26,484 nucleotides of DNA from positions 1-26,484 of the forward strand of contig ASPP01020546.1 of the NCBI GenBank assembly GCA_000512085.1, written 5' to 3'. The stretch is from Reticulomyxa filosa. Lineage: Eukaryota > Foraminifera > Reticulomyxidae. The notes beneath the pieces were generated by a model. The model searched no databases. It worked only from the letters and a program-made list of their open reading frames with translations, and was not told where the DNA came from. Made by a program: the position numbers and the translations under genes. Of the stretch, positions 1-11,026 are shown piece after piece (the stretch's first letter is position 1; each line of letters begins with the position of its first letter).

Positions 1-852
1 TTACACAATGAATGTTTTACACAATTTTTCAAAAAATAAGATTTTGTAGTTAAAACGAATAACACTGAAAAAGTACATTAAAAACAAAAATAATCTGTAT
101 AGTGTATGGAAAGTCACCACATTACGTCCTTAAGTACTAACGGAACGGTGGGACCCCCAGTGGGTTAAACCATCTTCTTAGCACTACTCACTTTCCTCTT
201 ATTTTACTTATTTCTTTACTTGCGTTGTAATTATTCTCTTTACTTAACTTTCTTTTACTGAAATTACTATCTTGGAACTAAGTTCCTTTCGTATTACACT
301 TAACCTTCTCACAAGTCCCACAATAGCAAAAATTAATGACCACAAATAAATTTTATGTTAAGAATGTTATTAATTTAAACGAAGATATTTCAAATTTGAT
401 TTTTTAATTTTTTTGGATATTTACCATTGTGTATAAATTTCTCGGTTTACGCATTAAAGATTATTTACTTTTTTGCATAATATATCACTGTTTCAAATGA
501 TGCAGTGATAAATCCACATTCTATCTTTTTTTACTACGATTATCACCACTGCAAGCTGGCCTTAAATCAATTGTGATAAAGGTAATAATGACTAAAACTA
601 AGATATAAAACAAATTTTAAAGCAACATTTCTTCAAATAAGATACATCAAATGAATTTGATAATTGCTTTTATTCAATTATTTTTGTTTCATTTTAAAAA
701 AACAGACCACAATGAATTAGGACAAAAGAAAAATATCAAAAGTTCCGGAACAATGATGGTTGGCAATGGAAGAAATGCAGTGTTGTTTTGGGCTTATTTT
801 TTTTTACGCCCCTCGCTAATTCACTTTACATTTCTCTAAAAGAATACTAATC
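1..852. other. AT-rich stretch without a recognisable gene
   Basis: No reading frame here has a credible protein composition. The short open frame at 651-839 is low-complexity and has no recognisable motif. A 9-base direct repeat, ttacacaat, occurs at 1-9 and 17-25. The stretch probably holds the upstream and 5' untranslated region of the RING gene that starts at 853. I see no clear TATA box or other promoter element that can be argued from sequence alone. Confidence 0.5.
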
Positions 853-2634
853 ATGCTAAACCAAGAAGAGCAACTTCGCTATGACGAAGAAATAGCACAC
901 CGATTGCAACAAGAGGAATTGCATGACGTGTTAGCAGATCATCAGTACGACAGTCGTGATAACTTTGATATTTCAGCTCCATTGCTGAGTGGCAATAACA
1001 ATAACAGCAACAATACAGGAGTTAGCAGGCTTTGTCTAACTTTTTCTCTGCTTTGCTTGCTCGTAAAGTTATCCTGAGTTGATCGAGACAGTCTAACTAT
1101 TTTATGTTTGTGTAACAGAACCCAAACAGAGCCCAAGGACAAATTAGAAGGAATATCTTTGACAGTGTACGTGAGGCTGACACAGAATCACCACGAATCT
1201 TGTTGGGCAGAATAATATTTGCACTGATAGAGGTTCGAGAAAAAAAAATCAGTATTGTGATCATTAGAATATGGGTTCAAAAGAACCCCAATGTTTTTAT
1301 TTTTAAATAGAAGTTTGAATCAATGTAAAAGTAAAATGTTTGTACAACCCAATAGATGATTACTACAACAGTCATATTGTCGACAGGATGGGATCAGTCT
1401 TGCAATCAACCATTGAAATACTGGTTATTGGGCTACACTTCCAGATTGTGCGTTGCGGTGCCTCTTCGAATATTTATGTTATGAATCATAAATTAAAAAA
1501 AAAAGAAAAACAAAACAGATGTAACAAATGAAGTAAATAAGTAAACACCAAAAAATGTAGGTTTCGGATCCGAAGTAGTACAGATGCGGAAAAGCGTGAA
1601 AAAGCCGTAAAGGTACATACACTTGTGTAGTGTGTTTAGAAATTGGGAGGAAAAGCATAATGAATAATAAGAGAAGAAGGAGAGGGGGGGGCGGGAATGG
1701 GAAGTAGCAAGAGGAAAGAAAAAAAAACGCATTTTGAAAAAGAAATGTATGCGACTGGTGTTTGAGCATGACAGTTTTTACGAGGACTTAACATACTGAC
1801 CTTTTTATGGTTTTTGGTGGGACAATCGTTCTTGTTTTCCAGCAAATCGTGTCAACAAAGCGCCCCTGGTATTTGGTATTATTGCTTGGTCATTGTTGTT
1901 ATTGTTTATATCACCTTAGTTACCCTTTGAACACTACCGTCACATTTTTTATGCATATATATAAACATATATACATATTTATACGTATGTATACATATAT
2001 TAAAATAAATATGGACAGACGCTGCCGTTCTTAATCGTTTTAGCAATCTGTATATGTCTACCTTGTGTGTTGATTTTATTTCGATTCTTTGCTGAGCCAG
2101 AAGGGGCCAATACACAAATTATTAAAAATTTGCCGAAACGTGTATTTAAAGAAGCTGACGTAGATAAGAAGAAGTTTGTTTTTTTACTCGGTTGAGAGGA
2201 GGGAGGGAAACAAAAAAAAAAAAGAGGAGCGCGGGTAGAAAAAGAGAATACGTATGTATGTGGGACATTGTGGCTGCAATAGAAAAGAAAAGAAGAAACA
2301 TAATAGTATGTTGGTAAATGATACTGAACAAGACGAAAATAGCAAAGAGGACAACGAGGAGGAGGAAAATGCTCCAGCGTGTGCTGTTTGTATGGCAGAT
2401 TATGTGGAAGGAGATGTTATTAATACTCTGCCTTGTGGACATGAGTTCCACAAAGATTGTGTTGCAAAATGGCTCCCAATTAAAAAAATATGCCCTCTAT
2501 GTCGTCATGACATAACAAAGAGAGAAAAGGCTGCTCCTTTAGCAAGCAATAGTGCAAACAATGGTGATCGTTTACTTGCAAATGAGCATAATAATGAAAG
2601 ACCAAGTGAAGAGGAAGTACTTGAACAAACATAA
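853..2634 (+). CDS. Multi-span membrane RING-H2 E3 ubiquitin ligase
   Basis: Likely an E3 ubiquitin ligase in an endomembrane. Proposed exons are 853-1020, 1119-1232 (or to 1251), about 1332-1457, 1584-1612, 1775-1918, 2019-2177 and about 2293-2634. The N-terminus is hydrophilic (MLNQEEQLRYDEEIA, short poly-Asn). Several hydrophobic segments follow; exons 5 and 6 join in phase to give WFLVGQSF, SAPGIWYYC, then ICICLPCVLILFRF, followed by EGANTQIIKNLP. This order and the spacing before CLPC match the plant-type family of transmembrane RING proteins. The last exon carries a RING-H2 domain, C-x2-C-x14-C-x1-H-x2-H-x2-C-x10-C-x2-C, from CAVC to CPLC. An AATAAA (2635-2640) follows the stop at once. 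The exon 2/3 and exon 6/7 junctions are uncertain. The RING identity is firm; membrane topology is inferred. Confidence 0.8.
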
Positions 2635-3015
2635 AATAAAAAAAGGCGTATGGTTTTTTTCTATTCACTCCCATCTTCTTCGCTTAATTTTTGATCAATC
2701 ACGCTATGATGGGATACAAAAATTCGAGAGCTTTGTTTTCTTATTTTTCTTGCTGTCAAACAAACTTGTTTGAAATAGCAACGTGACAAAACGTTTGTCA
2801 CAAGACACGCGAGAAATGTGATATTTGGAGAATACAAAGACAAATGTTATTTTCTTTTTTTTCATGATTCAAATTCTTCATTGAACTACACAATTTTTAC
2901 TACGAAATTTAAGAGTTGCCACTTTTGGTCTTGCAAAACAATTAACGTTTTGAAAAGTTTAAATTTTTTTTAAATTTTCCCTTCATAATAATATTTGGGC
3001 ATTTCACTTGACAAT

Positions 3016-3552
3016 ATGTCTGCAACCAATCCCAAAACCCTGTTAAATCAATCAAATGCTGCAAAGAAGCAACCAACTCCAGGTTTAATTGCAAAATCTC
3101 TTCATGGGTGGTCGACAGTGACCAAAATTGAAGAGAATCGCCAAGTTTTTTCGCATTTGCTTTTGTTCAGTCTTGGAATAGTGGTAATTCCCATTCTTGG
3201 AACAATTTTCTGCAAAGACTATTTATTAGAACATGTATTTCATATCCTTGATGCTGACACTCGATTGAATATCTCTGCAATTATTGGGGTAATGCTAGCA
3301 CAAGGCGTTGGAATAGCGTATGTAATATTTTCATGGAGCGGAGACGATGCCAAACCCAGTATTTTAGAGAACGACGAACAACCAGGTAGTCAACCAAACA
3401 CTGTCCCAAACACAGAAGGCATACCTCCGGCCAAGCCACCTCCCGCTCAAACTGAGGACAGCACAATGTCTGAAAGCGAGAGCGTTGAAAATGAAGATGA
3501 AGGGGACACCGAAAGTGAACCCGATGAGAATGCACATCTAAAACAAGAATAA
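3016..3552 (+). CDS. VMA21-like V-ATPase assembly chaperone
   Basis: A 178-residue intronless frame. The ATG at 3016 (MSATNPKTL) is chosen because the frame upstream of it offers only a TTG. The core has two membrane helices, about residues 45-66 (HLLLFSLGIVVIPILGTIFC) and 86-107 (IIGVMLAQGVGIAYVIF), joined by a short loop with charged residues; this is the VMA21 layout. VMA21 proteins are small ER membrane chaperones that assemble the Vo sector of the vacuolar proton pump. About 70 extra residues follow the second helix, Pro/Gln-rich and then very acidic (ESESVENEDEGDTE). The protein ends LKQE, so the C-terminal dilysine ER-retrieval signal known from yeast VMA21 is not present in standard form. 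The start is about 380 bases after the RING gene stop. Family call is from pattern, not from a search. Confidence 0.65.
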   Translation: MSATNPKTLLNQSNAAKKQPTPGLIAKSLHGWSTVTKIEENRQVFSHLLLFSLGIVVIPILGTIFCKDYLLEHVFHILDADTRLNISAIIGVMLAQGVGIAYVIFSWSGDDAKPSILENDEQPGSQPNTVPNTEGIPPAKPPPAQTEDSTMSESESVENEDEGDTESEPDENAHLKQE

Positions 3553-3645
3553 TATGACTTTTATTCTTTCTAATGTCACAAATTTGAGAGTTTATTTTTT
3601 TTTCCACTTGGAAACTAAGAATCTTCGACTTCACAATGCTCTTCA

Positions 3646-3951
3646 ATGTTGCGCTCACAGACAGTTTTTGTCCGGCTTTTTCATTTACTTGTAGCTGCAC
3701 TTTTGCTATGTCCAGTGGGTGAATTGGCAACCAATCCATTGCTCCTTCCAGACATGAGATTAAAAATATTATTCAAGTTGGGAGCTCTTTTGGTTTGGTG
3801 TTTGTCCAGTTGCATCATTCGATGGAAGGTTTTTTGTTGTCATTTTTTTAAGTCGTCAAGAAAAAGGATTTTTCTTGACCAGGCGCAGCGCTTAGATAAT
3901 GTACAAACAGTATTTTTGTTGTACTGTGATTTGTTGTATTCTTATTTCTAA
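3646..3951 (+). CDS. Small hydrophobic protein, unknown function
   Basis: I do not recognise this gene. It starts at an ATG 93 bases after the VMA21-like stop, on the same strand. The N-terminus (MLRSQTVFVRLFHLLVAALL then LCPVG) looks like a signal peptide or anchor. A second hydrophobic helix is KLGALLVWCLSSCII, and the C-terminus is again hydrophobic (FLLYCDLLYSYF). A 54-nt GT-AG segment at 3829-3882, with a pyrimidine-rich end before ttgaccag, looks like an intron. It is a multiple of three, so the frame is open with or without splicing: about 83 residues spliced, 101 unspliced. A distant resemblance to small ER translocon-associated membrane proteins such as Asterix (WDR83OS) is possible but weak. 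It might also not be a real gene. Confidence 0.4.
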   Translation: MLRSQTVFVRLFHLLVAALLLCPVGELATNPLLLPDMRLKILFKLGALLVWCLSSCIIRWKVFCCHFFKSSRKRIFLDQAQRLDNVQTVFLLYCDLLYSYF

Positions 3952-5007
3952 AGTTTTTAAAACAACAAGACAAAAATTTGAATTTTACAAATAGTAATTT
4001 TCCTTAAGAAAATCCTGCAACGATAAACATATAATACCAAAAGGAAGAACAAATTGCTATGTGATTTTGAAAGAGGAAAAAAAAAGCAAAAAGAGTGCAG
4101 CAAAAAGTGTTTGAAACTGATTGATGCAATTGTATCACGATATCGGAGGGAACTCTTGTAGAAAAGAACGGTCATGTTCAAAAAGTCAAATCACTTTTTT
4201 CCTTCTAAAGAAATTATAATTGCATTGGAACATATAAAACACTGCATCAAATGGAAATCTGTTCTTCTCCACGAAAACATTTAATCCTAATTATCTTTTA
4301 TACCTTGTTACTTTTATTAATTTTGACAATATAATTTTGGTGGACAAATTATTTCATTGTATTATTATGTCATTCAAAAAATGTAATCACAAAACTAGAA
4401 ATCAATTTTTTTGAAAGATTACGCGAATTTGTGAAGAATAAAATATTTTGTAAAAATTTTTTAAAAAGTGTCATGCAAGTATATTTGAACAGTATATATT
4501 TATTCTTGTATTATGTATATTATGTAAATATGAAAAATATATTATATTGAATGCATTTGACTTGTACAATAATTAGTTATATTTTCACACAACAAACTCG
4601 ATTTTAAAAAGTAATTATATGTCCTGGTTCCAGCACATTCAAAACACTTTTTACAATATTTTTAAAGAAAAGACTTGCAGTTAAAAAACTTCAGTTTGCT
4701 AATAAAATTTGTTAATAATTGTTTTTTTTACATTTGTTATTGAAAAATTTCTGTTATGTTAAGAAATAATAATAATTTTAGTGGAACAAAACAATAAAAA
4801 ATTGATGTCACAAGAAATTAAAAGGAAATGTTTTCTGTGGAGAAAGTAATTTTTTTTTAAAATAAGTTTGGTCTAAATTTAGCCAGTAGTAAATGTGGCT
4901 GATTTACAAAAGTGTGGACATAACATCAAATGGTTACCTTGTTGCCGTAACTCAAACAAAATAAAAATTTTAAGTTGTAAATCTTTTCCCACGTGCGTTT
5001 TTTAATC
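3952..5007. other. AT-rich intergenic region, no gene seen
   Basis: About 1 kb, very AT-rich, with many short A and T runs and stops in all frames. The open frame on the - strand at 3957-4181 is low-complexity (Phe/Leu-rich) and has no motif. I see no RNA gene. The right end presumably contains the upstream region of the gene starting at 5008. Confidence 0.5.
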
Positions 5008-5436
5008 ATGTCTAATGATTTGCAAACTGCCACCGAACCTCAAATTACCAAAGCAGAAATTGAAGTCAATACAAATGTTGAAACAACAAACAAAACTGAG
5101 ACTAATTTGACATTAATGGCAGAAAAGCTGGAAGCTTTGTTCAATCAATACGAAAAAAACATTACCAAACTCGCAGAAATGAGCGATTGGAACGAATTGC
5201 TGCATACCGGCATGCTACCAAGCAATCTTAATGGTGGTGATGTACAGTTGGTGATGGATGCAACAAAATTTTCGGACATGGAGGTGAGCGTGAAAGTACC
5301 AGCAAAAGAGTTAAAATATTATAATGGTATCAGCAGTACGAAGATGTTGTCAGCTGCTATTCCGATCACGGGTTTGTCAAAAAAAGTGACACTACGCGAT
5401 TTACTGACAGTTAAAATTAAAGCCAGTCTAAATTAA
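5008..5436 (+). CDS. Unrecognised protein or N-terminal exon
   Basis: An open frame of 142 residues from the ATG at 5008 (MSNDLQTATEP) to a TAA. Its composition is protein-like: a Thr/Glu/Asn-rich start, an amphipathic helix (MAEKLEALFNQYEKNITKLA), then DWNELLHTGML and a Val/Lys-rich C-terminus. No known domain is recognised. It may stand alone. It may instead be the first exon of the coiled-coil gene downstream: a donor at 5410 (ACA|GTTAAAATT) and the acceptor at 5651 (ACAAAG|GAAAGC) are both phase 0, which would join residue 134 to the coiled coil across a 242-nt intron. I favour the joined model because the downstream gene's own ATG gives only seven residues before the same acceptor-like site, but this is inference. 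Confidence 0.5.
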   Translation: MSNDLQTATEPQITKAEIEVNTNVETTNKTETNLTLMAEKLEALFNQYEKNITKLAEMSDWNELLHTGMLPSNLNGGDVQLVMDATKFSDMEVSVKVPAKELKYYNGISSTKMLSAAIPITGLSKKVTLRDLLTVKIKASLN

Positions 5437-5630
5437 ATTGACGAGCCCAAAAGGGGGAGGTGCTAAAAAAAAAGCAGAGAGAAAGAAGAAAAACTATGAT
5501 TTTGAATGGTGTATATGCATGTATAACATAAATTTTTTTGTTTTTAATTTAAGCAACAAAGAAAGGGGTCTCTCTTTTTTCTCCCCTCCAAAAAAAAAAA
5601 AGTACGTACATACACGTATAATATATAAAA

Positions 5631-7001
5631 ATGTACAAATACCTAACAAAGGAAAGCGCGCAAGTGGAAGCATTACGTGAAGAATACAAAGGGTTGAAAC
5701 AACAATGGAAGGAAAAAGAAACAGAGTGGACAGAAGAAAAACAAGTGTTACGAAAACATGTACAGCAGCTGCAATCAGAAATGGAAGCAATGAAAGCAGA
5801 AAATGACGAGATAAACGCAGAACTGACTACATTACAACATATTAACTCGGATTACTCAAAAGGCAATGAAGAGAAAACTCTTTTATGTAAGCAAGTATCC
5901 GCGACGGAAGACGAAATGCGTCGGAAACATGAAGAATTAACTCGTGCAAATCATCAGCATGCACATTTGAAACAACAAATAGACTTGCAGGACAAAGACA
6001 AAAGCGCAGAACAAGAGTACAATGTTTTGCTCAATGAAAAGCGGTCCCTGACTCAATATATTGAATCCATCAAAACCAAAATACAATCTTTGCAAACTAA
6101 TTATGATGAAATATCTGAAAAACATAAACAGACGCTGTCACATATGGAGGAAGTGGAACAAACTTATAAACAACAAGTTAATCATTTTTCATCTTTTTTA
6201 TTCGATTATTTAATTGCCTACTCCTTTTTTTTTTTAAAAAAAAAAAAAAAAAAGAATCGACCAATTGGAATTTCAGTTACATGAGCAGAAAGATGAGACA
6301 GAGGTTTGTGTTATTATGTTACTTATTTGGTAAATGAGTCCAATGCAATAAAAAGACATTGACGGGGCGAAACAAAAACAAAGGAAAGCAGCTGGCAAGA
6401 CACAACCGATGAAGTTGGAAATCCAATGGGGTATTGCAGAGCTCGTAGTCCATCCACAGGTGATCGACAGACTTTAGATCCATCCGATTTTGATGCCTCT
6501 CGATCTCAAGTTAACGTACTACATTATGATCCAATATACAAATGATTAAATCAATTATACTTTTTTTGTTTGTTTGTTTTGCATATGTGATTTGAACATA
6601 CTCTCGAAAATACTCAGAGAGAAATCATAATATATTACCCACCTGAACTCATGTCACCACAAAGAGAACAAAAATATTTTAAAGAAGACAGTGTCGAAAT
6701 TGTTGAAAAACACAAACCAATAGCTGTTCTTCCAACAGCATCCAAACCCAAAAAAGCAACATTACCACACACAATTATTGAAACAATTGTCAAAAGTGAA
6801 ATGGATACAGTGAAGCAAATACTTAAAACGGAGCTTGAACAATTTCGGCAAAAGCTTCAATTGTCAAAATGGACCCCTCCTCCCAAATGGTTGTTGTATG
6901 GTCTGATTTGGATCTCACTTAGCCCAAACGTAAAAAACAGAAACAGAGTGATAATTCTTATGCTTGCACTAATTTGTTGGATAGTAAAAATAAGATCGTA
7001 A
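5631..7001 (+). CDS. Coiled-coil protein with C-terminal membrane anchor
   Basis: Exons 5631-6176 (or starting at 5652 if joined to the exon at 5008), 6277-6303, 6384-6515 and 6618-7001; every junction is phase 0, and the introns are 100, 80 and 102 nt. The first exon encodes a long, charged coiled coil rich in Glu, Lys and Gln (for example LKQQWKEKETEWTEEKQVL). A 27-nt microexon continues it (LHEQKDETE). A Ser/Asp-rich linker follows (SSWQDTTDEVGN), then a second short helix (TVKQILKTELEQFRQKL). The C-terminus holds WLLYGLIWISL and VIILMLALICWIV, a likely tail anchor. The layout resembles golgins and other tail-anchored tethers, but I recognise no specific family. The encoded protein is about 362 residues, or about 489 if joined upstream. 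AATAAA is at 7025-7030. Confidence 0.6.
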
Positions 7002-7991
7002 AATAACCAAAGAATGCACACATAAATAAACTCAGACACTACCATCCAGTATTGATTCATGTTACTAGGAACTACATTTATATTTTTTTTGTTTTGTTTT
7101 TCCTTATTTTGTTTTTTAGTATGTCGTTCGAGACATGAAAATTTTTTGTGGCCTAAATTTGAAGTGATTGTACAACTAAAGAAGAATACGATTTAAAAAT
7201 TGATGAATGAAATTTTGTTTCTACTTTTTTATCATTAGATCTTTTTGTGTTCAAGTTCTTTTCTTGTAGCTTGATTCCAAAAAGCTAATGAATACAGAAT
7301 TAACAAATATCAGGTTATAATGAGTTTGTGTTTTTATTCAGTTAGAAATTGTTGGTAATGATATTTGGGCGACATCAAAAACAATATTCAAATAATTTGT
7401 GTCTTTTGAAAGGTGGATGTTATTCTTCATCTTTTGTCAATGCAGTGAATCAAATAATTAAAGATATTTTAAATTTTATGAAAAAATCTTGTTCTTGTAT
7501 CGTTTTTACACAAATTTAGTGCAATGCAAAAAAAAAATGCTGAATGCAGTATTTTAAATGCTATAATGTTCGCTTCTAACACGTTTCGGATATGCATGCG
7601 AACAGAGTACAAAAAAAATCTTCATTTGATATTTAGCGCACAGATATCATTACGATTAAGGAAATTCAAGTTCACACTATCACACAAAATAAGAAAAAAG
7701 GACATTACTTGAAACATTGAATTAAATACATCCAAGATTAATGCCTTTGGAAGGAAAGACAGAAACAAAAAAAATAGAAAAAAGTAGAATCTAAAAAACT
7801 TAAACTGCCGTAACTCCCAAAATTGGACGCAAAAGAAAATCATTCTCACCCAAGACAACAATCCATGACGAAATTGACCAATGACATTTGAAAAACCGCT
7901 TTACACGTAACGTTCCAACTTCCTTGCAACAAAAGAGGAAAGGGAGGAACATTGTGAATATTGAAATATCACAAAAATCTGTTTTATGCTG
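7002..7991. other. Intergenic region between convergent genes
   Basis: About 1 kb between the 3' ends of the coiled-coil gene (+) and the PH-domain gene (-). It is AT-rich with many stops. The frames at 7524-7712 (+) and 7622-7861 (-) are low-complexity, with no motif. AATAAA-like motifs occur near the left end. Nothing else can be supported. Confidence 0.5.
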
Positions 7992-10679
7992 TCATTCGTA
8001 CAAATTTTTCGCTCCTCTTTTCAAATAAACTTTGAGAAATTCTTTCATATCGGCAAAAACAACTCCGACAAACACCAACATGAGAGAAATGACAACTTCG
8101 AGTTTGGCAAGCAAAGCAGTGTCATTTTGAGAGGATAAATAAGTGTAGCACATTTCAATTTTGGAACCATAAGAGCAAATTTGTTTTACAAGTTCTCGAT
8201 ACGTAGAATTATCATATACTTTGCCATGAGATTTATCTTTCAAACTTTCCCAAAGTTTCCCTACACCTTTTTGTTTACATTTCCTTGCTGATTTCTGTGC
8301 ATACATCTCCAAAATCGTCGAAACTTGGAGAAGCGTGGATTGGCAGTCGTCTATTTTTTTGAGAAAGAAATCGTTGTTCTGAGGGATGTTTTGCTGCAAC
8401 CACGAGAAATCAGTTTCGTCGCCAAATGTATTTTCTAAGCATTTGGCAACAACATGAAAAGTGTCCAATTTTTGGTCGTATTTGGACACCAACACTTTGT
8501 TTTGTGCCCAAATGGCCTTTGGAATAAATAATTTGTCATTTAGAAAAGCACCACAAGTAATCGATTTTGCAATGATACTAAGAAGTGTGCAGGTTTTGAG
8601 ACATTCGTTTGTTTGCACTATCAAATATTTTTTGTCATCTTTTTCGAATGTCTCTTCAATGAAATCAATGTCAGAGCCCCGTTTTTTGGCCAACCGATTT
8701 AGCACCTTGATATGGGATGCACCATACATTCTCGGTGTATGTGCCAGCTGTTCCAAGTTGTATGCGTACTTTTGTAATCGATGTTCAGTGGAAACGTGGC
8801 TGGCCACATTGAGCTTGCGAGAGACATCATAAAAAGAAGTAGGCCCTGCCATGGCCCGAAGCACTCCATTTTGAGCCACCAAAACCGGAGGCACTGCATA
8901 AATATAGCTCTGTTCTGCACTCTCACACATAACAGTGCCGTCTCCAGAGTCGTTATTATTTCCAACATTTTTGGAGCTGGAAGCGAACAGAAGCGATAAT
9001 GGCGTGAGTGAAATTTGCGAAATGCTCGAAGTTTTTCTTTTGCGTTGCATTTTTTCTTGATCTAGACCATAATGTGAAGAAAAAATATCCTCTTCGTCCG
9101 AGTCACTGGCACCCCATTTTTTTTCCAAGGCCGCGTCGATCGATTCAAAGCACACGTGTCGGACAAGACAATGCTGTCATTGGTCTTGTCAAGAGTGTTC
9201 AAACTTTGGATCGCTTGGGCGCAAATCACCAAAAAGTCATCCCTTTCCACCGAAGAAAACATTCGCAATGTTAGGAACACGTCGTCTTTGTGGGCTGTTT
9301 TTTTACGAAATTTCACTTCTCTTGCATTTTTTTTGGGAAAGATATTGCATTCGAGCAGCGAAAACTGTTGCGAAGGCTTTTCTCCATTTTCCCAGTTCTG
9401 ATGTGACTTAAACAGTTGCAAGTCGAGTCCCGTCAGGCCAAAGTATCTCACGCAAGGCAATCGCATTCGCTTGCTTTTCTTTGTCACATAAGCTGACCAA
9501 ATTAATTGGCTGTCCATTGACTGGTTATATTCACTCGATTCCGCTATTCCGTTTATTATGTGCAACATCATTGCGCATTCACTCTCACTTGCAAAGGACA
9601 GCAAGAAATGTCCACTGAGTTATATACGTATACAAATGTAATATGTATATATACGTGCACATTTTTTTTTTTTTTTTTTTTTAAGGGTACTTAAGGAAAG
9701 TGTATCATTCATTAATTAGTAAATTGAATTGCTATATGTTTACGCACGAAGAAAGGATGAGAGGACATTAAATTATTTATTTTTTTTTTTTTTTAAGAAT
9801 GAACACGACTTGGAGTTTGAAAACCACACTCGCAGCATATTGTCTTTTGCGGACTCGAAGCATGCCCCCCCAAGGGATTGAAATGACCTTGTTTGTCGGT
9901 ATTGCTTGTTATGGATCGAGTCTTTATTGTGCTCAAAAGAAACGTGGTGGTCTTTGGAACGCACGTAAAACAACTTCTTCAATTTTTGTATCCCAACCAT
10001 ATACTCGTGATTTGGAAACGCTTTGCTAAAATGTCGAACGTGATCATGGTGGATCACTTGCGTTATTTCTTTCTTGCCTGCACGCACCACGCTAAATCGG
10101 GTGAGCTTAAACGTTATTGTCTCATGTGTTGCCAATAATTGCATGGCGGCGTTGTTATGTTTGTCCAGCTCTGATGATATCACTTGTCTTGAATTCATAC
10201 TCTCTTTCCAATTCATATCCTTACTTATGTTTTCATTTGTTTCTGTGCTTTCTGTTGTTACTATTATTTTTTTTGTTTGTTTGTTTGTTTGCTTGCTTTG
10301 CTTTAATCATGAAAAACACACAACGAATCAACATTTGCATATTATTGCACAAAAAACTTTTTTGTTTGCATTGATCTGTATACATTATTTATCAACTGTT
10401 GATCTCTTCTTGCGAAAATTGCTCTCCTTTCTCCAGTGCCAGCTTAGCTTTTATCTCTTGGCAGATTTTTTCGAATTGTGCCAATTTTGCTTCCAATTCG
10501 GACACTCCTGGTTCTTTCAATTGTGTATGTGTGTACCTTTCACAAGATTAGCCTGAACAAGCTAAAACAATCACACATTATCTTCCACCTAGAGTTGACA
10601 AACACGCGACGAAATCAACTGCGTTCAAGGATATATGACAATTAGGACACTTTAATTTGCTTATATCGGAAACTTCCAT
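7992..10679 (-). CDS. Double PH-domain protein (frame break near 9120)
   Basis: Exons read 10679-10589, 10513-10397, 10251-9825 and 9614-7992; phases match at all three introns (75, 145 and 210 nt). The N-terminus has CPNCHIS, a possible zinc-binding CxxC, then a coiled coil (ELEAKLAQFEKICQEIKAKL). A first PH-like domain is split by the third intron and ends HFLLSFASESECAMMLHIIN. A second PH domain is clearer: RYFGLTGLDLQLFKS, then the C-terminal helix ERDDFLVICAQAIQSL. PH domains usually bind phosphoinositides or proteins at membranes. After an acidic stretch (WGASDSDEED) come about 350 residues with no recognised domain, ending in a hydrophobic helix (LEVVISLMLVFVGVVFA). The frame changes by one base in the overlap of two open frames at 9062-9155; see findings. 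Function beyond membrane or signalling adaptor is not inferable. Confidence 0.6.
9662..9682. repeat. T21 homopolymer in an intron
   Basis: A run of 21 T on the + strand (A on the coding strand) inside the third intron of the PH-domain gene. A second T run of about 14 lies at 9781-9794 in the same intron. These tracts make this 210-nt intron longer than most in the window. Confidence 0.85.
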
Positions 10680-11026
10680 TGTTTGAAACACTCTTTATTG
10701 CGAAGATTTTGTTTCCTTTTTAAAAAATGGCGTTCCCTTTTTCTCCTTCATCATCAAAAGTTCGCTCTTTTACCGAAAAGAAAAAGATGGCAAACAATTT
10801 CATTTACCATGGCAAATTGTTATTAAAAAGGACGTGTCAACAAAGGCACATTTACAAAGCAAATTGGGGGGAGAAAAAAAGGAGATAAACAAAAGACTAC
10901 AAATAAAACTGAATATCAGAAGTCTTGTGGCAACAACTCTCCAATCAATAATTTTTTTGCTTTTTTTGTTTTTTTGTTATTGTATGATACATCTTCGAAA
11001 AGGGTCCGCATATGTTGTCTTGTCGA
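10680..11026. other. Spacer between two minus-strand genes
   Basis: About 350 bases between the SDR gene's 3' end and the start of the PH-domain gene. The frame at 10834-11034 on the + strand has no protein-like character. It should contain the polyadenylation site of the former and the promoter of the latter. No clear element is visible. Confidence 0.45.

Noticed and set aside
1479-1845. Phe/Leu-rich - strand frames opposite the RING gene
   Set aside because: They are complements of A/G-rich intron sequence and lack any domain.
3281-3739. A 152-codon - strand frame opposite the VMA21-like gene
   Set aside because: It is antisense to a frame with two clear membrane helices and an ATG; no domain or start of its own.
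8461-9401. Several + strand frames opposite the PH-domain gene
   Set aside because: They are shadows of a coding strand that shows PH-domain features and consistent splicing.
10074-10556. A 160-codon + strand Phe/Leu/Cys-rich frame
   Set aside because: It lies opposite exons 2 and 3 of the PH-domain gene, whose phases and coiled-coil composition agree.
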